Part shown: one piece after another, positions 17,880 through 26,488 of the stretch
Layout: each line of letters begins with the position of its first letter
Position numbering within the stretch: the first letter of the stretch is position 1
From: Candidatus Aminicenantes bacterium JdFR-78
GTDB taxonomy: Bacteria; Acidobacteriota; Aminicenantia; JdFR-78
Length of the DNA: 55,014 nucleotides
Reading direction: 5' to 3'
Assembly: GCA_002010665.1 (NCBI GenBank)
Contig: MTON01000002.1
Location: 1-55,014 of the forward strand
Position numbers and translations under genes: made by a program
The notes under the pieces: model-generated
Database searches by the model: none
What the model was told of the DNA's origin: nothing
The model's input: the letters and a program-made list of their open reading frames with translations, nothing else

Positions 17880-19744
17880 TGAGAAAAATCTTTCCAGCTG
17901 TAACTATAATTTTATTAATTATTTTTAACTTTTCCTGGTCTCAAAAATATCTTCAGGAATATGAAGAAGGTTATAAGTTATTTAAAGAAAAAAAATATAT
18001 TCAGGCAAAAGAATATCTTGAAAAAGTTCTTCTTAATAATCCAACTCATATTCCTTCATTAAAGCTCCTTGCAGAGATTTACACTCGTCTGAATAGATAT
18101 GAGGAAGCTATTTTTCATTATAAGAGGGTTCTTTTGATTAATCCTTTAGATATCAATACAAAAATAAATTTAGGATATGTATATGCATGGAGTGGAAAAT
18201 ACGACCGTTCAATTGCAATTTTTAAGGAAGTTATAGAAGAGGAACCAGAAAATATAGCTGCGAAAAAGGGACTGGCTACTGTTCTTAGATGGGCTCATCG
18301 TTTTGAAGAGGCGGAAAATATATATTTAGAAATTTTAAAGAAAGATTCTGAAAATATTGATGCTTTGATGGGATTAGCAAAAGTATATTCATTTTTGGGA
18401 AGATTCTCAATAGCCCTGAACTTAATAGAAAAAGCAATAAGAATTTCTCCGGATAATTCTGAATTATATAAAGCAAAAGGTGAAATACTTGCTTGGCAAA
18501 ATCGCTTTCAAGAAGCAGAAATAATTTATCGAAAGGCTCTTACTCTAAATCCAAGAGATCCAGAAATATATCACAATTTAGGAAATCTATATAGCTGGAG
18601 TAAAAAATTTCCAAAAGCAATATTAGCTTATGAGAAAGCTTATCAGCTTGCTCCTTCAAATACAACCTCCCTTCTTGAAATGGCAAAAGTTTATTTGCAG
18701 TGGAATAAAATTTCCCACGCAAAAAAAGTTTTACTTAAAATTTTAAAAATTGATTCAAAAAATGCTCAAGCGCTCAAGCTTCTTCAAGAAATAAAGCAGA
18801 AATCAAAGTGGAATATTAAACAAATTATAGATAAATTCATAGAACCTGTTTTTTTCATTCTAATCCTTTTTTTGGTTCTAATTTATTATTATAAGAAAAA
18901 ACATATACTTAAAAGAAGAAATAAATTCTATCAAATTTTTATTCAATTTTTACTCCCATTTCTTTTATTTATAACTATGGGTGGTTTTGCTCTATTTAAT
19001 TTTGTAGAAATGATCCAGCCATATGCGGATTTCTATATAAAAATTTTAAAGCTAATTATTATTGGTATTCTTGCAATAAGCTTTTATATTTTAGCTCGTT
19101 TCGGAAGTTCTCCAAAACAGAGGAAAAACGTAATTTTAGCAATTGGAGCACATCCAGATGATATTGAGTTAGGATGTGGTGGAACTCTTGCAAAGTTTAA
19201 AGATCAGGGCAGTAAAATTTATGGGATTATTTTTTCTTCAGGAGAAAAGGGAGTTAAAGCCCTAAAAGGAAAAGAAAAAAGAAAAAAGGAAGCTTATAAA
19301 GTTGCAAGGTATCTTGGTTTTGATTATTTATGGATTTGCGAATTCAAGGATACAGAATTGCAAGAGAACATTCCTCAAATGGTTAAAGAAATTGAAGATA
19401 GAATTAGACAACTTAAACCCGATATAGTTTTTACACATTCTCCAGAGGATATACATCAAGATCATAGAGCTGTATTTGAAGCAACAAAAATTGCTTCAAG
19501 AGAAAATGTATCTCTTCTTTGTTATGAGGATGTGAGGACTTCTCACGAATTTATTCCCAATTTTTTTGTAGATATTGAAGATTATATCGACGATAAATTA
19601 AAATTAATTAAATTTCATAAATCACAAAGAAAAAAGCAGTATATGGATTTAGAGTGTATAAAAGGGAGAGCAGCTCATAGAGGATTACAGGCGGGAGTAA
19701 AATATGCTGAAGCATTTTATGTTTATAAAATAGTAGAAAAATAA
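17879..19744 (+). CDS. TPR - transmembrane - PIG-L (LmbE) deacetylase fusion protein
   Basis: A 621-residue three-part protein. A signal/anchor helix is followed by about eight tetratricopeptide repeats (~25-305), three membrane helices (~321-338, 352-375, 387-407) and a C-terminal PIG-L/LmbE domain. The zinc site is AHPDD (~424-428) plus the HSPEDIHQDH segment (~520-529). PIG-L enzymes remove N-acetyl groups from GlcNAc-type substrates. The basic stretches KKKHILKRRNK and SPKQRKN put the deacetylase in the cytoplasm and the TPRs in the periplasm. The ATG at 17879 overlaps the previous stop (TGATG); a GTG three bases earlier is less likely. The next gene overlaps as TAATG, so all three are translationally coupled. 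It probably edits the polymer precursor; the substrate is inferred. Confidence 0.8.
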   Translation: MRKIFPAVTIILLIIFNFSWSQKYLQEYEEGYKLFKEKKYIQAKEYLEKVLLNNPTHIPSLKLLAEIYTRLNRYEEAIFHYKRVLLINPLDINTKINLGYVYAWSGKYDRSIAIFKEVIEEEPENIAAKKGLATVLRWAHRFEEAENIYLEILKKDSENIDALMGLAKVYSFLGRFSIALNLIEKAIRISPDNSELYKAKGEILAWQNRFQEAEIIYRKALTLNPRDPEIYHNLGNLYSWSKKFPKAILAYEKAYQLAPSNTTSLLEMAKVYLQWNKISHAKKVLLKILKIDSKNAQALKLLQEIKQKSKWNIKQIIDKFIEPVFFILILFLVLIYYYKKKHILKRRNKFYQIFIQFLLPFLLFITMGGFALFNFVEMIQPYADFYIKILKLIIIGILAISFYILARFGSSPKQRKNVILAIGAHPDDIELGCGGTLAKFKDQGSKIYGIIFSSGEKGVKALKGKEKRKKEAYKVARYLGFDYLWICEFKDTELQENIPQMVKEIEDRIRQLKPDIVFTHSPEDIHQDHRAVFEATKIASRENVSLLCYEDVRTSHEFIPNFFVDIEDYIDDKLKLIKFHKSQRKKQYMDLECIKGRAAHRGLQAGVKYAEAFYVYKIVEK

Positions 19745-22104
19745 TGAAAGTTCTACTAAGCCTATTTTATGCATTTGGATTGATTGCATTCATACTTGGT
19801 CTTCAAAGTCTTTTTTTCTTTCCTTTAACATTAATTTATGAAGTTTGGAAATTCAGATTTTTTAAAAAAAGAGGAAGGAACTTTACTCCATCTATTAGCG
19901 TTATTGTTCCTGCTTTTAATGAGGAAGATACTATACGAGAATGTGTTGAGTCAATTCTACGATCAGATTATCCAGAGTTCGAAGTGATTGTTGTGAATGA
20001 TGGCTCAACAGATGGTACAGAAAAGGTTATCAAGGATTTAATAGATTCAAAAAAAATTATGTATATAAAAAAACAGAATGAGGGAAAGGCGAGTGCTCTA
20101 AATAAAGGAATTGAAATTGCAAAAGGGGAAATAATAGTTTATACAGATGCTGATAGTATATTTCTTCCAGACACCTTAAGAAATTTGGCTCGCTGGTTTA
20201 TTGACCCTAAAATTCATGCCGTTTGTGGTAATGACACCCCGCTTTCCCCAAAGTCTCCAATACAAAAGTTACTAGTAATTACAACTCATATTGGAACAGG
20301 TTTCGTTAGAAGAGCCTTAAGTATTATTTCTTCTTTACATATCATTACAGGGAATTTAGGTGCTGTTAGAAAAGAGACTATTAAGTCAGTAGGAGGGTTT
20401 ATTACCATCTGGGGAGAGGATTTAGAATTCACTTTCCGGCTTCAAAAAGCGAGAAAAAGGATTATTTATGACTCCTCTCCAATGGTTCTTGCAGAATGCC
20501 CGGGTAATCTTAAAAGTCTTTGGAAACAAAGAGTCAGATGGCTGAGAAGCTATATTAAAGTATGCACCATGCATAAAGATATTTTTTTCAATCCAAAATA
20601 TGCTCCATTCTCTTTCTATCTTCCATTAAACTTTGCATCATTAGTTATAGTCCCTATTCTGCAGCTCCTTACCTTTATTATGCTTCCTTTCTTTCTGAGA
20701 AATGGGGATATAAGCTTCAGTAATATATGGAGTATATTAGCTTACACAGGTTTAATTTTTTTCTTCATTGTTTCAACCTATAGCTGTATTTTGGATAAAA
20801 GTTTCAAAGATCTTCGTTTTCTCCTCCCTTATGGACTTTTAATCCTTCCACTTTCTTATTTCTACAATTTTGTTGTTATTTATTCCCTTTTCAAGGAAAT
20901 AAAAAGGGCAGAAGAAAGGTGGGAAAAACTAGAGAGGAAAAAAACAGCTGAAGTCCGGCCACTTGAGAAGACATTAATAGCTTCATTTGTAAGTATATTT
21001 CTGATTTTAATAATCTCAATATTTATATATTCGATTTATAGAGGACATAAGACCTCTTTCAGCCCTATAAAAATTTCTCCTAAATCAATATTCGCTATTT
21101 CAACACATTTCGATGCATGGGCCGATTGGAGAAAAGCAATCGATTCAGTAATTAATAGCCCTGGTAAAGAATTTATTAATATGATAGGAGTAGGGGCAGG
21201 GAGAGCTGAATGGACTTATTTCAAATGGAAGGCACATAGAGAAAGCTGGAGCAATCATCAGAAAGGAACAGACAGAGATTTATTGCTTCAGGCAATAAAA
21301 TATTTTCATAAAGAAGGTTGGCCAGTAATTGCAATAGTAGATTTCTATGCTCCAAATTATGTTAAAAAGCATCCAGAAAAAGCTGCTACGGGATTTAATG
21401 GGATAAAAAGCTCAAAACAGGTGTGTTTTTTGGAACTTGTTGAGGGCGAATATGGGAAACTAATGCTGGAAATGATAGAATATTTGGCAAAAGAATATCC
21501 GATTAAAGCAATCAATCTTACAGAATTAAACTATTATTCATATTGTTATGACAGTAGATGCTTAAAATCTTATACTAATTTTACAGGAAGAAAAGAATGG
21601 CCAAAGCATTTTTTAACTAAAAAAATATTAAGAGAACACCCGAGTATTGGAGAGTGGAAGTCATATATGATGTCCAAATTCATAAAGAGAGTTTCCAATA
21701 TTGTGCATAAATATAAGAAGGAGCTTTATGTTGATGTCCCTGTGAGCTGGAGAAATTTTCATAATAATGCAAAGGAATATGGATTGGATTATAACTTAAT
21801 TCTTGCTCATGCAGATAAAATAATAATCTGGAATTATTTTTACCTTAAAGGGAAAAGTCCTGAAATTTCCCGTCAATTATCAGAATATCTTGTAAAAAAT
21901 TTCGATTCTAGAAAAATAATAATGTCGATTGGTCTGTGGGGGAAAAGGGAGCATGTTTCCCCTAATGAAATGGCTATAGCGATTTTTCAGACTTTAAAGG
22001 GAGGAACTACTAATTTATGGATTACTCCAAATCATCTTTTAACTCGCGGACATTGGATTAAAATGAGAGAAATTTTAAATTTAAGAAGTTCTGGAAATTT
22101 CTAA
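19744..22104 (+). CDS. Processive GT2 glycosyltransferase fused to a C-terminal hydrolase-like domain
   Basis: A 786-residue membrane protein. Residues 1-30 are a membrane helix and ~48-280 a processive GT2 domain with NDGSTDG (Asp86), TDADS (Asp135/Asp137), GED (225-226) and QRVRW (262-266), the pattern of PgaC/NodC/hyaluronan-type synthases. Three or four helices follow to ~395, then a helix at ~412-432 leading to a ~350-residue C-terminal domain. That domain resembles TIM-barrel glycoside-hydrolase-like proteins (IVDFYAPNY, INLTELNYYSY with a candidate acidic residue, KIIIWNYFYL). In PgaB a hydrolase domain is fused to the deacetylase; here one appears on the synthase. The C-terminal domain probably faces the periplasm. 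The hydrolase assignment is less certain than the GT2 part. Confidence 0.82.
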   Translation: MKVLLSLFYAFGLIAFILGLQSLFFFPLTLIYEVWKFRFFKKRGRNFTPSISVIVPAFNEEDTIRECVESILRSDYPEFEVIVVNDGSTDGTEKVIKDLIDSKKIMYIKKQNEGKASALNKGIEIAKGEIIVYTDADSIFLPDTLRNLARWFIDPKIHAVCGNDTPLSPKSPIQKLLVITTHIGTGFVRRALSIISSLHIITGNLGAVRKETIKSVGGFITIWGEDLEFTFRLQKARKRIIYDSSPMVLAECPGNLKSLWKQRVRWLRSYIKVCTMHKDIFFNPKYAPFSFYLPLNFASLVIVPILQLLTFIMLPFFLRNGDISFSNIWSILAYTGLIFFFIVSTYSCILDKSFKDLRFLLPYGLLILPLSYFYNFVVIYSLFKEIKRAEERWEKLERKKTAEVRPLEKTLIASFVSIFLILIISIFIYSIYRGHKTSFSPIKISPKSIFAISTHFDAWADWRKAIDSVINSPGKEFINMIGVGAGRAEWTYFKWKAHRESWSNHQKGTDRDLLLQAIKYFHKEGWPVIAIVDFYAPNYVKKHPEKAATGFNGIKSSKQVCFLELVEGEYGKLMLEMIEYLAKEYPIKAINLTELNYYSYCYDSRCLKSYTNFTGRKEWPKHFLTKKILREHPSIGEWKSYMMSKFIKRVSNIVHKYKKELYVDVPVSWRNFHNNAKEYGLDYNLILAHADKIIIWNYFYLKGKSPEISRQLSEYLVKNFDSRKIIMSIGLWGKREHVSPNEMAIAIFQTLKGGTTNLWITPNHLLTRGHWIKMREILNLRSSGNF

Positions 22105-22186
22105 AAAGCTTAAAATTTATTTATTCCTCGTATCTTTTAATTTTAAAAATATCAATCATTTCATTTTCCTTTCCTAAAAGTTATGT

Positions 22187-22215
22187 TAATATCATTCTTT
22201 CAAATGAGGATATTA
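22187..22215. promoter_or_regulatory. Inverted repeat upstream of the first hdrA promoter
   Basis: TAATATC (22187-22193) and GATATTA (22209-22215) form a perfect 7-base inverted repeat, with inner CATT/AATG arms also pairing apart from a two-base bulge. It ends five bases before the -35 box, a usual place for an activator or repressor. The sequence does not match a Rex or Fnr consensus known to me. Confidence 0.4.
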
Positions 22216-22219
22216 GCAC

Positions 22220-22246
22220 TTGACAAAAAAAAAATTATACTATAAT
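22220..22246 (+). promoter_or_regulatory. Promoter for the first Hdr operon (near-leaderless)
   Basis: TTGACA (22220-22225) and TATAAT (22241-22246) both match consensus exactly, with a short 15-base spacer; TATACT at 22236 overlaps but is only ten bases from the -35. The ATG at 22259 is only 12 bases after the -10, so the leader would be five to seven bases and no ribosome site is present. Confidence 0.6.
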
Positions 22247-22258
22247 AAATAAGCGAAA

Positions 22259-24211
22259 ATGAAGAATATTGGAGTATTCATTTGTCATTGCGGAATTAAT
22301 ATAGCAGGAACAGTGGATGTAAAAAGGCTTGCTGAAGAGGTAACCGAGTTTGACGATGTTAAAATGGCGATTGACTATGTATATATGTGTTCGGACCCTG
22401 GTCAGAATTTAATTAAAGAAAAGATTAAAGAGCAGGAATTAAATAAAGTCATTATAGCATGTTGTTCTCCTTCTCTCCATGAAGTTACTTTCCGTAACAC
22501 AGTTCAATCTGTTGGACTGAATCCATATCAGTGTGAAATTGCTAATATAAGAGAACAGTGTAGTTGGGTTCATGCAGATAAACAAAAAGCGACGCAAAAA
22601 GCAAAGGAAATTATTGCTGCTGTAATTGAAAAAATAAAATTAAATGAATCTCTTTCGCCAATAAAGGTTCCAGTAATAAAAAGAGCTCTTATAATTGGTG
22701 GAGGGGTAAGTGGAATTCATGCAGCTCTAAGCATAGCATATAATGGTTATGAAGTAGTTTTGGTTGAGCGAGAAGCTTCAATTGGTGGGCACATGGCAGA
22801 ACTTTCAGAGACTTATTTAACTCAGGAATGCTCTCCTTGTCTCTTATCATCTAAGATTGTTGAAGTTCAAAATCATCCTTTAATAACAATTCTTACTAAT
22901 TCAGAAATAGAAGAACTTGATGGTTATGTAGGAAATTTCAAAGTGAAAATAAAAACTAAAGCTACTTTTGTGGACCAAGAGAAATGTGATGGTTGTGGGA
23001 TATGTGTGGAAAAATGCCCTGTCTCTATCCCCTGGCAATCAGAGGAGATTTCTGGTAAAACTCGTGCTATATATATTCCATATCCTCAGACTATAGGAAA
23101 TAAAGCAGTAATTGATAAAAAAATCTGTAAATATTTCACCGAAGGATGTACTAAGTGTAAAGAAGCCTGTCCAAAAAATGCTATTAATTTTAAACAAACA
23201 GACAAAATTAGAGAGGAAGCAGTGGGATCAATAATAGTGGCAACTGGTTACAGTCTTTATCCGAAAGAAAAACTGGGTGAATATGGCTATGGAAGGTATA
23301 AAGATGTTATAGATGGGCTACAATTTGAGAGACTAATCTCAGTTTGGGGGCAGCAAAATCGAGAAATAAGAAGACCATCAGATGGTAAAATACCTCGAGA
23401 AGTTGTATTTATTCAATGTGTAGGATCTCGAGATCCAGAACATGGAGTTCCATATTGTTCAAAAATTTGCTGTATGTATGTGGCAAAGCATGCAAAACTT
23501 TATAAGCAAGCAGTACCTGAAGGGCAAGCCTATATTTTTTATATAGATGTAAGAGCAGGAGGAAAGGGTTATGATGAATTCGTGCAAAATGCTATAGAAG
23601 AAGACGGACTTTATTATATAAGAGGGAAAGTTTCAAAAATTTTTCAAGAGAATGGAAAGATTATCGTGTGGGGTGTTGATACACTTGCTGGGAGACAAAT
23701 TGAAATTGCAGCTGATCTTGTTGTTTTGGCCACTGCAATTATTCCAAGTAAAGGTGCAAAAGAATTAGCTAATAAACTAAAAATTTCTTCGGATGAATAT
23801 GGTTTCTTTTCCGAAGTTCATCCAAAGCTTAGACCTGTAGAAAGTCCTACTCCAGGCATTTATCTTGCGGGTTGTGCCCAAGCTCCAAGAGATATCCCGG
23901 AGTCAGTTTCTCATGCATTAGGTGCAGCGAGTAAAGTTGCAGGTCTATTTTCAGAAGATTTACTTTCTCATGAGCCAATAGTTGTATGGGTAGATGAAGA
24001 TTTGTGTAAGGCTTGTGGAATTTGTGTTGAAGTATGTCCTTATAAAGCAAGAGAAATTGATAAATGGAAAAAAATAGCAAAAGTTATTGAAGTTCTTTGT
24101 CAAGGATGTGGAGCGTGTGTAACTGCATGTCCAAATAGTGCCACTCAACAGCGAAATCTTACTTCTAAACAAGTATTTAATATGATAGATGCAGCAATTT
24201 CTATTAAATAA
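22259..24211 (+). CDS. hdrA: Heterodisulfide reductase subunit A-like bifurcating flavoprotein (HdrA, copy 1)
   Basis: A 650-residue HdrA of full normal length. Order: N-terminal domain (GVFICHCGINIAG), FAD-binding GGGVSG followed by GGHMAEL and the cysteine pair in ECSPC, an inserted two-cluster ferredoxin domain (CDGCGICVEKCP and CKYFTEGCTKCKEACP), the thioredoxin-reductase-like remainder, and a C-terminal two-[4Fe-4S] ferredoxin domain (CKACGICVEVCP, CQGCGACVTACP). In methanogens the HdrA flavin splits electron pairs between ferredoxin and the heterodisulfide. No methanogenesis genes are here, so the physiological acceptor differs. The start matches the paralog at 37456 residue by residue. 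hdrC follows after six bases. Confidence 0.95.
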   Translation: MKNIGVFICHCGINIAGTVDVKRLAEEVTEFDDVKMAIDYVYMCSDPGQNLIKEKIKEQELNKVIIACCSPSLHEVTFRNTVQSVGLNPYQCEIANIREQCSWVHADKQKATQKAKEIIAAVIEKIKLNESLSPIKVPVIKRALIIGGGVSGIHAALSIAYNGYEVVLVEREASIGGHMAELSETYLTQECSPCLLSSKIVEVQNHPLITILTNSEIEELDGYVGNFKVKIKTKATFVDQEKCDGCGICVEKCPVSIPWQSEEISGKTRAIYIPYPQTIGNKAVIDKKICKYFTEGCTKCKEACPKNAINFKQTDKIREEAVGSIIVATGYSLYPKEKLGEYGYGRYKDVIDGLQFERLISVWGQQNREIRRPSDGKIPREVVFIQCVGSRDPEHGVPYCSKICCMYVAKHAKLYKQAVPEGQAYIFYIDVRAGGKGYDEFVQNAIEEDGLYYIRGKVSKIFQENGKIIVWGVDTLAGRQIEIAADLVVLATAIIPSKGAKELANKLKISSDEYGFFSEVHPKLRPVESPTPGIYLAGCAQAPRDIPESVSHALGAASKVAGLFSEDLLSHEPIVVWVDEDLCKACGICVEVCPYKAREIDKWKKIAKVIEVLCQGCGACVTACPNSATQQRNLTSKQVFNMIDAAISIK

Positions 24212-24217
24212 ATAAAA

Positions 24218-24760
24218 ATGATTATAATTAATGGCAATAATTTATTAAATTTAGTTCAAAAGGAAAGCGGTCAGGATATTCAAGCATGTTATTATTGTCA
24301 TAAATGTGTAGTTGGTTGTCCTGTTTCTAAATATATGGATATCCCTCCCAATGCCATACTTCGAATGATTCAATACGGAGAAAAAGAAAAGATTTTAAAG
24401 AGCGCTACAATTTGGTTATGTACAGCATGTGAAACTTGTGGAACTCGGTGCCCTAATAATATAGATATTGCTAAAGTAATGGATGTTTTAAAGCAAATGG
24501 CAGTTAAAGAAGGGGTAAAAGGTAAAGAGAAGACTATTCAAATAATGCACAAAGCATTTTTAGCTGGCATAGAAAAACGAGGTCGAATGCATGAATTGAG
24601 TTTAATAAGAGACTTAAAATTGAGAAGTGGAGGTTTATTTAAAGATATAAAATTAGGAATTAAAATGTTTCAACTAGGAAAATTTTCCATTTTTCCTGAA
24701 AAGGTAAGAAACGTTAAAGAAATAAAAAAGATTTTTAAAAAAATTCGGAGTATTGAATGA
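24218..24760 (+). CDS. hdrC: Heterodisulfide reductase subunit C-like ferredoxin (copy 1)
   Basis: A 180-residue HdrC-type iron-sulfur protein with two [4Fe-4S] motifs, Cys24-27-30-34 (CYYCHKCVVGCP) and Cys68-71-74-78 (CTACETCGTRCP). HdrC relays electrons between HdrA and the noncubane clusters of HdrB. The C-terminal ~90 residues are helical and basic, longer than the minimal family. The start overlaps no gene but has no ribosome site; the gene ends with a 4-base overlap onto hdrB, the usual pairing. Confidence 0.92.
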   Translation: MIIINGNNLLNLVQKESGQDIQACYYCHKCVVGCPVSKYMDIPPNAILRMIQYGEKEKILKSATIWLCTACETCGTRCPNNIDIAKVMDVLKQMAVKEGVKGKEKTIQIMHKAFLAGIEKRGRMHELSLIRDLKLRSGGLFKDIKLGIKMFQLGKFSIFPEKVRNVKEIKKIFKKIRSIE

Positions 24761-25602
24761 TTTATTCGTATTATCCTGGTTGTTCTTTACATGGAAGTGC
24801 AAAGGAATACAACCATTCGACTAAGGCTGTTTGCGAGAAGTTGGGGGTCGAGTTGAGAGAGCTTCCTGATTGGATATGTTGTGGAGCATCTTCTGGACAT
24901 AGTTTGAATAAAATCCTTGAAATAGTATTACCTGCTCAGAATCTGAAAATTGCAGAAAAAATTGGTCATGATTTAGTCGTTCCTTGTGCAGCTTGTTACA
25001 ATCGATTAAAAGTAGCTAAAAATGAATTGAGAGAAAAGGAAGAAATTAGAAAGCAAATAAAAGATTTAATAAATTTTGATTTTCAGAATAATATTGAAAT
25101 TTTGAATTTAATTGAATTAATAAAAAATCGAATTGGTTTAGAGACTATTCGTTCCAAAGTAGTTAAGCCCCTTAAAGGTTTAAAAGTTGCTTGCTATTAT
25201 GGTTGTCTTCTTGTTAGACCTCCTACAATAATGGATTTTGATAATCCAGAACATCCAATGTCTCTTGATGAAATAATGAGGGTTATAGGAGCTGAACCAA
25301 TTAATTGGTCATTTAAAACCGAGTGTTGTGGTGGGAGTTTATCTCTGTCCAGAGACGATATTGTTAAAAGTTTAGTAGGAAATATTATAAGAATGGCAGA
25401 AGAGGCTGGGGCTCATATTATAGTTACATTGTGTCCTTTATGTATGGAAAATCTTGATATACGCCAGCCTAATTACAATTTCCCTATTTTATATCTCACC
25501 GAACTTCTCGCTCTTGCTTTTAATTTAAAGGAGAGCGAGAATTTTATTACAAAACATATTGTTAATCCTCTGCCAGTTTTAGAGTCATTGGAGTTATTAT
25601 AA
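24757..25602 (+). CDS. hdrB: Heterodisulfide reductase subunit B-like protein (copy 1)
   Basis: A 281-residue HdrB with two complete CCG domains: Cys9, Cys41-Cys42, Cys77, Cys80, and Cys150, Cys190-Cys191, Cys226, Cys229. In methanogen HdrB these hold two noncubane [4Fe-4S] clusters that cleave the disulfide. All ligands are kept, so it should be catalytic; the substrate in this bacterium is unknown. It overlaps hdrC by four bases and its last base is the first of the next ATG (TAATG), showing tight coupling. Confidence 0.93.
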   Translation: MIYSYYPGCSLHGSAKEYNHSTKAVCEKLGVELRELPDWICCGASSGHSLNKILEIVLPAQNLKIAEKIGHDLVVPCAACYNRLKVAKNELREKEEIRKQIKDLINFDFQNNIEILNLIELIKNRIGLETIRSKVVKPLKGLKVACYYGCLLVRPPTIMDFDNPEHPMSLDEIMRVIGAEPINWSFKTECCGGSLSLSRDDIVKSLVGNIIRMAEEAGAHIIVTLCPLCMENLDIRQPNYNFPILYLTELLALAFNLKESENFITKHIVNPLPVLESLELL

Positions 25603-26486
25603 TGAAAGAGAAAAAAACAATTGGTTCTGTATTGGTTATAGGAGGTGGAATTGGAGGAATGCAGTCAGCCTTAGATTTAGCAGAATCTGGATTTAAAGTA
25701 TACTTGCTTGATTCTGCGCCTGCAATTGGTGGAACAATGGCTGCATTAGACAAAACTTTTCCTACGAATGACTGTGCTATGTGTATTATGGCTCCGAAGT
25801 TAGTGGAATGCGCACGCCATTTAAACATTGAGATTATAACTTGGGCAGATGTGGAATCAGTTCAGGGAGAACCAGGAAATTTCAGAGTTACGTTGAGACA
25901 TCGTCCTCGATATGTAGACTTAGACAAATGCACAGGATGCGGACTCTGTGCAGCTAATTGTCCAGTCAGAAATGTTCCCCATTTTGAACAAGATAGTATA
26001 CCAGAACCAGAATTTAAAAAAGAAGATTTCGAAAAGATAACTGAAATACTAAACAAGCATAGAGAAGATAGAAGCTCTCTTGTTGCAATACTTCAGGATG
26101 TTAATGAAGAATTTAGATATTTACCAGAAGATATATTAAAGTTTATTTCAATAAAATTTGGAATACCGTTAAGTGAAATATATAATATGGCAACATTTTA
26201 TAAAGCCTTTAGTTTGAAACCAAGAGGAAAACATGTAATTTCGGTTTGTCTTGGTACTGCCTGTCACGTTCGAGGTGCACCAAGAATTTTGGAAGAAATC
26301 AAAAGAATATTGAATATCAAAGAAGGAGAGACCACAGAAGATAGATTGTTTACTTTGGAAACTGTAAACTGCCTTGGAGCTTGTGCCTTGGGTCCAATAG
26401 TTGTTGTTGATAATAAATATCACGGGCAAATGACCATAAGAAAGACGAGTAAACTTATTGAAAGGATAAAAGAAACGGAAAAGTAA
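25602..26486 (+). CDS. HdrA N-terminal half fused to a NuoE-like [2Fe-2S] subunit
   Basis: A 294-residue hybrid. Residues ~8-130 match the FAD-binding part of HdrA: GGGIGGM, AIGGTMA, the cysteine pair Cys58/Cys61 in NDCAMCI, and one ferredoxin motif Cys110-113-116-120. HdrA homology then stops. Residues ~142-290 are a thioredoxin-like NuoE/HoxE-type domain with [2Fe-2S] ligands Cys216, Cys221, Cys257 and Cys261. The HdrA segment missing here begins in the NuoG-like fusion at 28368, so the two proteins together can form one complete HdrA. It lies between hdrB and the NuoF-like gene, two bases from the latter. Confidence 0.88.
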   Translation: MKEKKTIGSVLVIGGGIGGMQSALDLAESGFKVYLLDSAPAIGGTMAALDKTFPTNDCAMCIMAPKLVECARHLNIEIITWADVESVQGEPGNFRVTLRHRPRYVDLDKCTGCGLCAANCPVRNVPHFEQDSIPEPEFKKEDFEKITEILNKHREDRSSLVAILQDVNEEFRYLPEDILKFISIKFGIPLSEIYNMATFYKAFSLKPRGKHVISVCLGTACHVRGAPRILEEIKRILNIKEGETTEDRLFTLETVNCLGACALGPIVVVDNKYHGQMTIRKTSKLIERIKETEK

Positions 26487-26488
26487 AA

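Noticed and set aside
22182-22192. The 11-mer TATGTTAATAT shared with 33664-33674, upstream of hdrB copy 2
   Set aside because: It is pure A/T-rich sequence at different distances from the genes and is likely coincidental.
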